Source: Terriglobales bacterium (GTDB lineage: Bacteria; Acidobacteriota; Terriglobia; Terriglobales; Acidobacteriaceae). Taken from it: a DNA stretch of 64,000 nt. Below the pieces are notes generated by a model. That model was not told the origin of the DNA, made no database searches, and worked only from the letters and a program-made list of their open reading frames with translations. The stretch lies in assembly GCA_015655585.1 (NCBI GenBank), contig JAATEV010000050.1, forward strand, positions 62,001 to 126,000, in the 5' to 3' direction. The position numbers and the translations under genes were made by a program. Positions 47,451 to 55,500 of this stretch are shown here, piece by piece (within the stretch, counting starts at the first letter, position 1; the number at the start of each line of letters is the position of its first letter).

Positions 47451-50159
47451 ATGCCTGAATCGTCTCCTGTTGCCTGTTCCGCGCTCTCTGCGATCTCCCC
47501 TGCTCACTTGCCATCTGCGGTTGCTTCCAGTCGCAAGGCAAATCTGCATTGCGCTGCTGGCTTCGCGCTGGCGCTGCTCGTGCTGGCGGGCTCCGCATTG
47601 TCGGCGTTGACGATGCCTCGCATGGCCAGCGCTTCGCCGTGGCAGCGACAGGGCCGGCCGGCCGTCGCGCCGCCCTCCAGCGCGGTGCAGTCTGCCGACG
47701 GCAGGCGTTGCGCCTGGGTCTCGGAGGACGGAAGAAGCATCTGGAGCGCGACCCGCGCAACCAGCAGCGCCGAGTGGGCCAAGCCGGATCGCCTGTTGAC
47801 GATCCGCGGCACTGTGAGCCACCTGACCTTCTCGCCCGATAACAAGAGCCTCGCCTTCGCGAATCTTCGCAACCAGATTGGGTTGCGCCAGATCGGCGGA
47901 CTGCCGCCTGCTACCTGGGGTTACGTGGTCGTCTACGATATCGCGACACGGCAACTTTCTTACGTCGATCCCTCCTTCGCTATCGATACTGACCCGGTGT
48001 GGGCCAGCGACTCGCGCCAGATCTCCTTCGTGCGTAAGCTGGGCGCTCTGCCGGAGGAGCATCTGACCCGTGCTGTGCCGCGTCCGCAGGCAGGGCTCTG
48101 GACGCCTCCAGCCCAGCGGCCAGAGGAGCGTTACACGCTTGCCTCGCTGATGGCCGCCCCCATTGTCTACGCTCCGCAGATTGCGGGCGATGGCCGTTCC
48201 ATTGCTTATGCAGCGCGTGAGTCCTTCGATCGCACGATCTACTTCATGCGTATCGGCGAACCTGCAAGACGCATCGTTGACTTCTCCGGTGATGACGGGC
48301 AGGAGCTTACTGCTCTGGCCGTCTCGCGCACTGGCGGTGCGGTCGCCTTTGTGCGCGGCAACGAGCCGAATCCGCAGGGCGACGTTCCGAACCCGGCCAA
48401 CACGCCTGATTCTCCGCAGCAGCAGGTCTGGATCGTCGGTTCTCAAGGGGAGGGCCAACACTTTCTTGGTGTCGGTAGTGCGCCGCAGTTTACGCCGGAT
48501 GACAAGCGGATCGTCTGGACGGAGAACGGCAGCCTGATGGGCGCGACCCTGACGTGGAGTAATGGTCGTTTGGTTGCGGTTGGCGCGGCTGAGCAGTACC
48601 TCGCGGGTGACTTGCAGGGAATGCGCTTCTCGCCGGATGGCCAGCGCATTGCTTACCAGCGTGGCGGAGGCGTTGAGATTTATGATCTTGTCGCCAGAAG
48701 CGCCGTGGTGGTTCCTCATGCGGGCGGGCGCGATCAGTTTCCGGCATGGTCGCCGGACAGCCGTCACGTCGTATTTTTGCGGCAGGGCCTGGGTCGTTCT
48801 CCGCAGCGTGGCGACCGCGCACAGGGAACCGGCGGATGCGAGGTCTATCGTTACTGCGCCCCGGCGATCTCGGACCAGCCCTGGTCGATCTGGGAGACGG
48901 ATGTTACGAATCTACAGCCGCGACAGGTGTGGAAGGCCGATTCAGGGATTGGCTCCATCTACTATGAGCTTGACCAGATCTACAGCCCCAGTCAGTTTGG
49001 CGATCAGCTCTTCTGGTCCGCCGATAACCAGATCGGCTTTACGTGGGAGAAGGACGGCTGGCGGCATCTTTACTCTGTGCCCGTGGCTGGCGGCAGTGCG
49101 AAGCTGCTGACTCCCGGCGAAGGCGAGGTCGAGACCGCTGCAATCTCGCTCGACCGCAAGCGACTCGTCTACACCACGAACATCGGCAATCTCGACCATC
49201 GTTATCTTGCAACCGCGGCCTTCGACGGAACGCCTGTGAAGCCGCTCACGACTGCCGGGGACAAGAGCCAGTGGGCCCCTGTGCCGCTGGCCGACGGCAA
49301 GCTTGCCTACATCGAAGGCGGCTGGGCGGAGCCTCCTGCGATCATGGTCCGCGATGGGAACGGCACTGCGCGAGCGGCCAATCTGCCGAGTCTGCCTGCG
49401 TCGTATCCGAGGGGCCAGCTCATCAAGCCGCAGTCGGTCAACTTTCCCGCAAGCGATGGCCAGCCCTCGTCGGGATACCTGATTGTGCCGCCGCATCCGA
49501 GCGGCTGCGCGATTATCTTTTCGCACGGAGGCATCCGCCGTGCCATGGTGCCGGGCTTCCACTACCTCGATATCTACTCGTACTTCTTCGAGATGAACGA
49601 GTACCTTGCCAGCCGAGGCTGCATCGTGCTCTCGGTCGATCATCGCAGCGGCATCATGCATGGCGAGGCCTTCCGCAACGCGCCCGGCTGGGGTTTCGCC
49701 GATAACTCCGAGACGCGCGACTTTGTCGGCGGCGCAAAGTTCCTGCTCGCCCGCAAGGACGTGGATGCCAGCCGCGGCGTGGGCATCTACGGGCTCTCGT
49801 GGGGTGGATATGTAACCTCCACTGCACTTTCTCAACACTCCGATATCTTCAAGGTCGGTTTCGATATGGCCGGTGTTCACTCGGGTATCGACGAGGTGGA
49901 ACAGAAGAAGTCCGCGCTCGGCAACCTCGCTACGTGGACCTCGCCTGTGCTGCTGGTGCAGGGCGACGACGACCGCAACGTCTCCTTCAACGATGGAATG
50001 ACGCTCGCCGAGGCCATGCAGGCGAAGCGTCCGAACGTTGAGTTCGTCAAGCGCGTCATTCCCGGTGAGACCCACGACATGTATCTGACGTTCCATCATC
50101 TGGTCGAGCTGTATCAGCAGGGCAGCGACTTCATGATTCAACATCTGAGCAAGAAATAA
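47451..50159 (+). CDS. S9 family serine peptidase (prolyl-oligopeptidase type)
   Basis: 902 residues. A signal sequence (CAAGFALALLVLAGSALSAL) leads into an N-terminal WD40/beta-propeller (about 80-590, with SPDNKSLAF, SPDGQRIAY and SPDSRHVVF) and a C-terminal alpha/beta-hydrolase domain. Catalytic Ser in YGLSWGGYV, Asp in GDDDRNV and His in GETHDMY are conserved. The propeller limits the enzyme to short peptides, often cutting near proline. It has AAGGAG ten bases before the ATG, and is divergent from the TonB receptor with candidate GntR sites between. The sense strand becomes richer in C than that of most genes to the left. Confidence 0.88.
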   Translation: MPESSPVACSALSAISPAHLPSAVASSRKANLHCAAGFALALLVLAGSALSALTMPRMASASPWQRQGRPAVAPPSSAVQSADGRRCAWVSEDGRSIWSATRATSSAEWAKPDRLLTIRGTVSHLTFSPDNKSLAFANLRNQIGLRQIGGLPPATWGYVVVYDIATRQLSYVDPSFAIDTDPVWASDSRQISFVRKLGALPEEHLTRAVPRPQAGLWTPPAQRPEERYTLASLMAAPIVYAPQIAGDGRSIAYAARESFDRTIYFMRIGEPARRIVDFSGDDGQELTALAVSRTGGAVAFVRGNEPNPQGDVPNPANTPDSPQQQVWIVGSQGEGQHFLGVGSAPQFTPDDKRIVWTENGSLMGATLTWSNGRLVAVGAAEQYLAGDLQGMRFSPDGQRIAYQRGGGVEIYDLVARSAVVVPHAGGRDQFPAWSPDSRHVVFLRQGLGRSPQRGDRAQGTGGCEVYRYCAPAISDQPWSIWETDVTNLQPRQVWKADSGIGSIYYELDQIYSPSQFGDQLFWSADNQIGFTWEKDGWRHLYSVPVAGGSAKLLTPGEGEVETAAISLDRKRLVYTTNIGNLDHRYLATAAFDGTPVKPLTTAGDKSQWAPVPLADGKLAYIEGGWAEPPAIMVRDGNGTARAANLPSLPASYPRGQLIKPQSVNFPASDGQPSSGYLIVPPHPSGCAIIFSHGGIRRAMVPGFHYLDIYSYFFEMNEYLASRGCIVLSVDHRSGIMHGEAFRNAPGWGFADNSETRDFVGGAKFLLARKDVDASRGVGIYGLSWGGYVTSTALSQHSDIFKVGFDMAGVHSGIDEVEQKKSALGNLATWTSPVLLVQGDDDRNVSFNDGMTLAEAMQAKRPNVEFVKRVIPGETHDMYLTFHHLVELYQQGSDFMIQHLSKK

Positions 50160-50221
50160 GCATCTTCGTCTTCCACGCAAGCAGGTTGATACAATCCACG
50201 CTAGGAAACGGAGAGTTTTGA

Positions 50222-51277
50222 ATGCAATTGATGAAGATGGTGAGCGCGGTGGATGTTCACGCCGCCGGAGAGCCCGGGCGCGTAATCGTAGGCGGTGTCT
50301 TCGATGTGCCGGGCAAGACGATGTTCGAGAAGAAGGTCTATCTGGAGACCCACGCCGACGGCCTGCGGAAGCGTATGCTGCGCGAGCCGCGCGGCTACCC
50401 GGCCCTCTGCGCTAACATCATCCTGCCGCCATGCAATCCCGCCGCCGACATCGGTTTCGTCATTCTGGAGCAGACCGAGTACCCGCCCATGTCCGGCTCG
50501 AACACCATCTGTGTCGTCACGGTGTTGCTTGAGACCGGCATTCTGCCGATGGTCGCGCCCATCACGCGGCTGAAGCTCGACACCCCCGCGGGTCTCGTCG
50601 AGGTTGAGGCCGAGATTGCCGACCACAAGGTGAAGACCGTGCGCTTCCGCAATGTGCTCTCCTTCGCGCCGCATCTCGACCGGATGATCGAGGTGCGCGG
50701 TATCGGCACCGTCAAGGTCGATGTGGCCTACGGCGGCATGTTCTACGTCATCGCGGATGCCGACCAGTTCGGCCTGCGGCTCACGCCCGATGAGGGCCGC
50801 GACATCACCCGCATCGGCGAGTTGCTGAAGGCCTCGGCGCGCGAGCAGTTGCCGGTCGAGCATCCCGAGAACTCCGCCATCCGCGAGGTCTCGATCTCGC
50901 AGCTCTCCGGGCCTCCGCACGATCCCGGCTCGCATCGTCGCAACGCCGTCACCGTCTCTTCCGGCGAGTTTCTCTGGGACAAGCCAGCCACGTGGACCGG
51001 CGTGCTCGACCGCTCGCCCTGCGGTACCGGCACCAGCGCCAAGATGGCTGCGCTGCACGCCAAGGGACAGCTCGCGCTGAACCAGGACTTCGTGCATGAG
51101 AGCGTCATCGGGACGAAGTTTACCGGCAGGCTGGTCGCGGAAGGCCGCGTCGGCCCGTATCCGGCGGTCACGCCTACCATCGCCGGGCGCGGCTGGATCA
51201 CCGGCTTCTCGAACTACGTTCTCGATCCCGACGATCCGTTCCCAGAGGGCTTCAAAGTCGGTGACATCTGGGCATAA
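50222..51277 (+). CDS. Proline racemase family enzyme (hydroxyproline epimerase or dehydratase)
   Basis: 351 residues. The two catalytic positions are Ser91 (PPMSGSNTIC) and Cys267 (LDRSPCGTGTSAKM). True proline racemases and 4-hydroxyproline epimerases have Cys at both places. Members with Ser at the first place often act as trans-3-hydroxyproline dehydratases, sometimes with weak epimerase activity. The conserved start VDVHAAGEPGRVIVGGV supports membership. The ribosome site GGAGAG lies before the ATG, and TACAAT (50191-50196) upstream could be the -10. Placement after a prolyl-type peptidase suggests breakdown of hydroxyproline-containing peptides. Confidence 0.85.
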   Translation: MQLMKMVSAVDVHAAGEPGRVIVGGVFDVPGKTMFEKKVYLETHADGLRKRMLREPRGYPALCANIILPPCNPAADIGFVILEQTEYPPMSGSNTICVVTVLLETGILPMVAPITRLKLDTPAGLVEVEAEIADHKVKTVRFRNVLSFAPHLDRMIEVRGIGTVKVDVAYGGMFYVIADADQFGLRLTPDEGRDITRIGELLKASAREQLPVEHPENSAIREVSISQLSGPPHDPGSHRRNAVTVSSGEFLWDKPATWTGVLDRSPCGTGTSAKMAALHAKGQLALNQDFVHESVIGTKFTGRLVAEGRVGPYPAVTPTIAGRGWITGFSNYVLDPDDPFPEGFKVGDIWA

Positions 51278-51308
51278 GGTAGTCCCGCAGTCTTCAGCGA
51301 TCTGTAAG

Positions 51309-51314
51309 AAGGAG
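51309..51314 (+). promoter_or_regulatory. Ribosome site that sets a TTG start
   Basis: AAGGAG at 51309-51314 lies eight bases before TTG 51323. The GTG at 51314 overlaps this site, so it is unlikely to be the real start. Confidence 0.65.
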
Positions 51315-51322
51315 TGAACGCT

Positions 51323-52999
51323 TTGAGGAACTTTGTCTCTGCTGTTCTTGTCTCTGCGCTTGGCTTGTTTACGCTGCACGCGCAGGAGCTTCCGCGTCTT
51401 GAGAAGAAGAATGATCGCTTCTCGCTCGTCGTCGACGGCAAGCCGTTCCTCATGCTCGGCGGGCAGATTCACAACTCCAGCTCATGGCCGACTGCGCTGC
51501 CCGGCGCATGGCGCTCGCTGGAGGCGATGCACGCCAACACCGTCGAGGCTCCGGTCTATTGGCAGTTGATGGAGCCGCAGCATGGGACCTTCGACTTCAA
51601 GAACGTCGATCTGCTCATCACGCAGGCGCGCGAACACCACATGCACCTCGTCCTGCTCTGGTTCGGCTCGTGGAAGAACGGCCAGAACCACTACGTGCCC
51701 GATTGGGTGAAGAGCGACCTCAAGACCTACCCGCGCGAGATCACGGCGCGGGGCAAGGTGCTCGACGTGATGTCGCCCAGCGGCACCGCAACGCTTGAGG
51801 CGGACAAGACGGCCTTCGCCGCGTTGCTGCGTCACGTCCGCGAGGCTGACAGCGCGCAGCACACTGTCATCATGGTGCAGGTGGAGAATGAATCCGGCTC
51901 CGTAGGCTCGGTGCGGGATTTCTCCGCAGAGGCTCAGAAGCGGTTCGATGCGCCGGTGCCCACGGACCTGACTGCAAAATTAACACTCCGCAATGGAACC
52001 TGGTCGCAGGTCTTCGGCGCGGACGCCGATGAGAGCTTCGAAGCCTACTCCACGGCCCACTACATTAACGAGGTCGCTCGCGCAGGCAAGGCCGAGTACG
52101 CTCTGCCCATGTACTGCAATGTCTGGATCGCCTATCCGGTTCACGCGCTCGAAAACCGCGACCGCCCCAGCGCTGGTCAGGGCTATCCCAGCGGCGGTCC
52201 TCAGCAGGCGAACATCGAGATATGGAAGGCCGCGGCTCCGGCGATCGATGCTCTCGCGCCGGACTTCTACTCCGACGACTCCACGCTCTTCCGCCAGCTT
52301 CTCAGCCAGTATGGTCGCCCGGACAATCCCGTCTTCATCCCCGAGACGAACTTCGGCAGTAACTTCGGCCGCTACTTCTTCTACGCGCTCGGCAGCGGAG
52401 CCATCGGCTTCTCTCCCTTCGGCGTCGATACGCCCGGCCGCGCCGAGCCACCTGCCGGTGCGCCGCCTGCAATCCCCGGCCAGCGCCGCCCCGCCAGCCC
52501 TGCGGAGAACTTCGCGCTCCTCGGCCCCATCCAGCAGCAGGTCGCCCAATGGAACCTCGACGGCAAGTTGCAGACCGCCGTCGAAGAAAAAGGCGTTGCC
52601 CGGCAGACCCTCCACTTCGGCGATACCGACGCCATCCTCTCCTTCGGTTTCCCGCAGGGCGATGGAGCTTTTCCTCCCGGCACGCCCGACCTGCAAGGCC
52701 GCGGTCTCGTCGCGCAGCTTGGTCCGTTGGAGTTCTTCGTCACTGGCTTCGATGTCAGCGTCAGCTTCCATCTCAACGAAGAGGCCACCTCGCACAACGA
52801 GCAGATTGAGATCCTTCGCGCTGAAGAGGGCCAGTTCGTCAACGGCGTCTGGACGCCGACCCGCATCCTCAACGGCGACGAGACCGACCGTGGCCTGAAC
52901 TTCCACGGCGGCAACCAGCAGTACACAGGGATACTCTTCCACCGCATCCCGCTCTACGATCCCGCGATTCACGATGCGACTCCGCGGCTCTCACGCTGA
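51323..52999 (+). CDS. GH35-like beta-galactosidase (DUF5597 type), exported
   Basis: 558 residues from TTG 51323. Signal peptide (FVSAVLVSALGLFTLHAQ) and a (beta/alpha)8 catalytic part with LVVDGKPFLMLGGQIHNSSS, YWQLMEPQHGTFDFKNVD, and the acid/base Glu in IMVQVENESGSVG, as in GH35 enzymes. The second acidic residue is probably in NPVFIPETNFG. The C-terminal region (about 400-558) matches the DUF5597 shape. It would release terminal galactose from plant-type polysaccharides or glycoproteins. It follows the proline-racemase-family gene by 45 bp on the same strand. Confidence 0.83.
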   Translation: MRNFVSAVLVSALGLFTLHAQELPRLEKKNDRFSLVVDGKPFLMLGGQIHNSSSWPTALPGAWRSLEAMHANTVEAPVYWQLMEPQHGTFDFKNVDLLITQAREHHMHLVLLWFGSWKNGQNHYVPDWVKSDLKTYPREITARGKVLDVMSPSGTATLEADKTAFAALLRHVREADSAQHTVIMVQVENESGSVGSVRDFSAEAQKRFDAPVPTDLTAKLTLRNGTWSQVFGADADESFEAYSTAHYINEVARAGKAEYALPMYCNVWIAYPVHALENRDRPSAGQGYPSGGPQQANIEIWKAAAPAIDALAPDFYSDDSTLFRQLLSQYGRPDNPVFIPETNFGSNFGRYFFYALGSGAIGFSPFGVDTPGRAEPPAGAPPAIPGQRRPASPAENFALLGPIQQQVAQWNLDGKLQTAVEEKGVARQTLHFGDTDAILSFGFPQGDGAFPPGTPDLQGRGLVAQLGPLEFFVTGFDVSVSFHLNEEATSHNEQIEILRAEEGQFVNGVWTPTRILNGDETDRGLNFHGGNQQYTGILFHRIPLYDPAIHDATPRLSR

Positions 53000-53136
53000 G
53001 GAAACTGTGGCAATCCGCTCCCGAACCACATTAGGTACATGTTATCCACTGGTATCTCATGCACGTAACCCGATTTTGTCTTGATTGACGCGAAGGGCGA
53101 GGGCATACTCCAAAACAAGAGTGTGCCGAGACCGAC

Positions 53137-54039
53137 GTGACCCGATATAGCCGTCAGGACGCAATTCGAATTCTGCATCTGCTTCCGCGCCATCTTTTAG
53201 CGTGGGAGCGGGCAGGGCTGATCGCCCGGCACGAGCACTATTCCTTCGAAGCGCTGGGCCAGTTGCGCACGCTGCGCGACCTGCAGGCCGCCACGCGCAT
53301 CTCCGCCAAAAGCATCCGCGCTTCGGTCGATGCCATGCAGCGTGTCGCCGGAATGCGCAACCCGCTGCTCGAAGCCTCTGCCGTGCGCCGCGGCTCGCAC
53401 CTGAGCTTTCGTCACGGCGGCACGCTCGTCGATCCGCTTACCCAGCAGTTCGCCTTCGACTTTGATACCGCACCCGAACGGCCTCTGCGCCTCGTGCGTC
53501 CGCAGGCCGAGCCGCCCGTAGTTGAGGTGCAGGACCTCTTCCTCCGCGCCGTGCAATTGGAGGAGAACCCCGCCACCGTTCCCGACGCCGTGCAGCTATA
53601 CCACGATCTTCTCGCGCTTCGCCCAAGCCACGCGCCTTCGCTCATCAACCTCGGTACCATCCACTACAACAAGCGCGAGTACGAGCAGGCCGAGCAGCTC
53701 TACCGCCAGGCCACCATCGTCGATCCTGAGTATGCGCTTGCTTTCTTCGATCTCGGTAACGTGCTCGACGAGCTTCAGCGCATGGCCGAGGCCACCGAGG
53801 CCTACCTCCGCGCCGTGGCGCTCGTGCCACAGTACGCCGACGCGCACTACAACCTCGCCCTCTCCTACGAGCGGCAGGGACAGAAGCGCCGCGCTCTCCG
53901 CCACTGGCTCGCCTATGTGCGGCTCGATCCCGTCGGCCCCTGGGCCAGTCACGCTCGCGATCAGGCGCGCAAGATCATGAACTCGGAGAAGCTTTCCATC
54001 GTCAGCCGCCGCGGCCGCCTCGTCAAAGCCGCAGGCTAG
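53137..54039 (+). CDS. MerR-type DNA-binding domain fused to TPR repeats
   Basis: 300 residues from GTG 53137 (no other in-frame start nearby). Residues 1-75 look like a MerR winged helix: YSRQDAIRILHLLPRHLLAW, GLIARHEHYSFEALGQL, then ISAKSIRA. A linker leads to a TPR array from about residue 125 (APSLINLGTIHYNKREYEQA, ALAFFDLGNVLDELQRMAEA, ADAHYNLALSYERQGQKRRA). The combination points to a regulator that senses or binds a protein partner rather than a metal. Strongly C-rich on the sense strand. The terminator starts inside its stop codon. Confidence 0.78.
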   Translation: MTRYSRQDAIRILHLLPRHLLAWERAGLIARHEHYSFEALGQLRTLRDLQAATRISAKSIRASVDAMQRVAGMRNPLLEASAVRRGSHLSFRHGGTLVDPLTQQFAFDFDTAPERPLRLVRPQAEPPVVEVQDLFLRAVQLEENPATVPDAVQLYHDLLALRPSHAPSLINLGTIHYNKREYEQAEQLYRQATIVDPEYALAFFDLGNVLDELQRMAEATEAYLRAVALVPQYADAHYNLALSYERQGQKRRALRHWLAYVRLDPVGPWASHARDQARKIMNSEKLSIVSRRGRLVKAAG

Positions 54040-54086
54040 GGCCGTTTCCCTGGAGATATAGAATCGCGACGGCCCCTTTTGTTTTT
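54039..54086 (+). terminator. Intrinsic terminator after the MerR-TPR gene
   Basis: GGGCCGT (54039-54045) pairs with ACGGCCC (54069-54075), then CTTTTGTTTTT. A GTCATTCCGCAGCGTAGCGG phrase just after it resembles intergenic phrases common in this group. Confidence 0.7.
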
Positions 54087-54230
54087 CCGTTCCGCAGTTT
54101 ATTTTTGTCATTCCGCAGCGTAGCGGAGGAATCTGCTTTTCAGGCAGCCTCGACACCTTCAGGAAATTCGCGCCGGCCTCCTCTGCCGGTTCCTCCGATC
54201 TTCATGGCTACGCTATAGTTAAGCTCTGGT

Positions 54231-55463
54231 ATGACCACTTCGAAGCCCACCCCGCGCGCGCCTCTTCCGTTCCTTGGGCTCGCCTGTGCGGTCGGCGTCT
54301 CTACCATTTATTACAATCAGCCGCTCCTGCTGGAGATGAGCCGTACCTACGGGGTCGCATCGGCCTCCACCGGCTTTGTGGCGGTCGCCACGCAGGTCGG
54401 CTACGCCGTCGGAATGCTCTCCTTCGTCCCTCTCGGCGACGTGATGGAGCGTCGCACGCTCATGATGCGGATGTACGGAGCCGTCGCCGTCGCTCTGCTT
54501 CTGGTTGCCATCGCTCCCAGCCTCAACTGGCTCATCGCGGGCAGCGTCCTTATCGGACTCTTCGCCTCGGTCACGCATATCGCCCTGCCCATCGCGCCCG
54601 ATCTCGTCTCGCACGAGCAGCGGGGCCGGGCCATCGGTACCGTCATGACCGGCCTGCTGCTCGGCATTCTGCTCGCCCGCACCTTCGCTGGATGGGTCAG
54701 CGGCATCCACGGCTGGCGCTGGGTCTTCGTCATCGCGGCTGTTATCAATCTGACCTTTGTGCCGCTCATGTACCGGGTCATGCCTCGCCTGCCGCCTAGT
54801 CAGCAGCTCACCTACGGCAGCGCGATGCGCTCTCTCTGGACGCTCTTCCGCACCCAACCTCTCCTGCGCGAGTCCTGCACGGTCGGCGCGCTGGTCTTCG
54901 CCTCCTTTAGCTGCTTCTGGACCACGCTCGCCTTCCTCCTGCACGACCACTACGGCCTCGGCGCAGGCGTCGCCGGAACCTTCGGCGTGGTCGGCGCGGC
55001 GGGCGCACTGATCGCCCCTCTGGCGGGACGCCTCTCGGACAAGCATGGCTCCCGCTGGGTCGTTACGGCGGGCATGTCGCTTCTGGCCACTTCGTACTTC
55101 GTCCTCTGGGCGGGTGAGGCCGCGCACCTCTCCACCTTCCTTCACCTCGCGCTTCTGGTGGTCGGGGTCGTCGTGCTCGACATGGGCGCGCAGATGACTC
55201 AGGTCGCGAACCAGACCCGCATCTTCGGCCTCGTTCCATCCGCACGCAGCCGTATTAATACCGTCTATATGACCACGTATTTTGCGGGAGCCGCCGTGGG
55301 CTCGGCTCTCGCCACCATCGCCTGGGACCGCTGGCGCTGGAACGGCGTCTGCGGGCTCGCGCTTGGGCTCATCGCGCTGGCCGGTCTCCGTCACGCCACC
55401 GGCAACAAAACCACCGGCGACCACCACCACACCAGTCCCGAAGACGAACTTCTCGAAGCCTGA
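54231..55463 (+). CDS. MFS transporter
   Basis: 410 residues and 12 predicted membrane helices. The signature loop between helices 2 and 3 reads FVPLGDVMERRTLMMR, and a related LAGRLSDKHGSRWVV lies in the second half. The N-terminus GVSTIYYNQPLLLEMSRTYG is typical of a YgaY/YnfM-like drug:H+ antiporter group. The substrate is unknown. TATAGT lies 11 bases and TAAGCT five bases before the ATG, and there is no good ribosome site. Confidence 0.87.
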   Translation: MTTSKPTPRAPLPFLGLACAVGVSTIYYNQPLLLEMSRTYGVASASTGFVAVATQVGYAVGMLSFVPLGDVMERRTLMMRMYGAVAVALLLVAIAPSLNWLIAGSVLIGLFASVTHIALPIAPDLVSHEQRGRAIGTVMTGLLLGILLARTFAGWVSGIHGWRWVFVIAAVINLTFVPLMYRVMPRLPPSQQLTYGSAMRSLWTLFRTQPLLRESCTVGALVFASFSCFWTTLAFLLHDHYGLGAGVAGTFGVVGAAGALIAPLAGRLSDKHGSRWVVTAGMSLLATSYFVLWAGEAAHLSTFLHLALLVVGVVVLDMGAQMTQVANQTRIFGLVPSARSRINTVYMTTYFAGAAVGSALATIAWDRWRWNGVCGLALGLIALAGLRHATGNKTTGDHHHTSPEDELLEA

Positions 55464-55470
55464 CCGAGGC

Positions 55471-55494
55471 ATATCCGGATATTTAAGTTAGAGT
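55471..55494 (+). promoter_or_regulatory. Palindrome and -10-like hexamer of the APC permease gene
   Basis: Perfect 12-bp palindrome ATATCCGGATAT (55471-55482) lies six bases upstream of TAGAGT (55489-55494), which in turn is six bases before ATG 55501. The palindrome is in place to act as an operator. No ribosome site is present. Confidence 0.4.
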
Positions 55495-55500
55495 CCGTGT

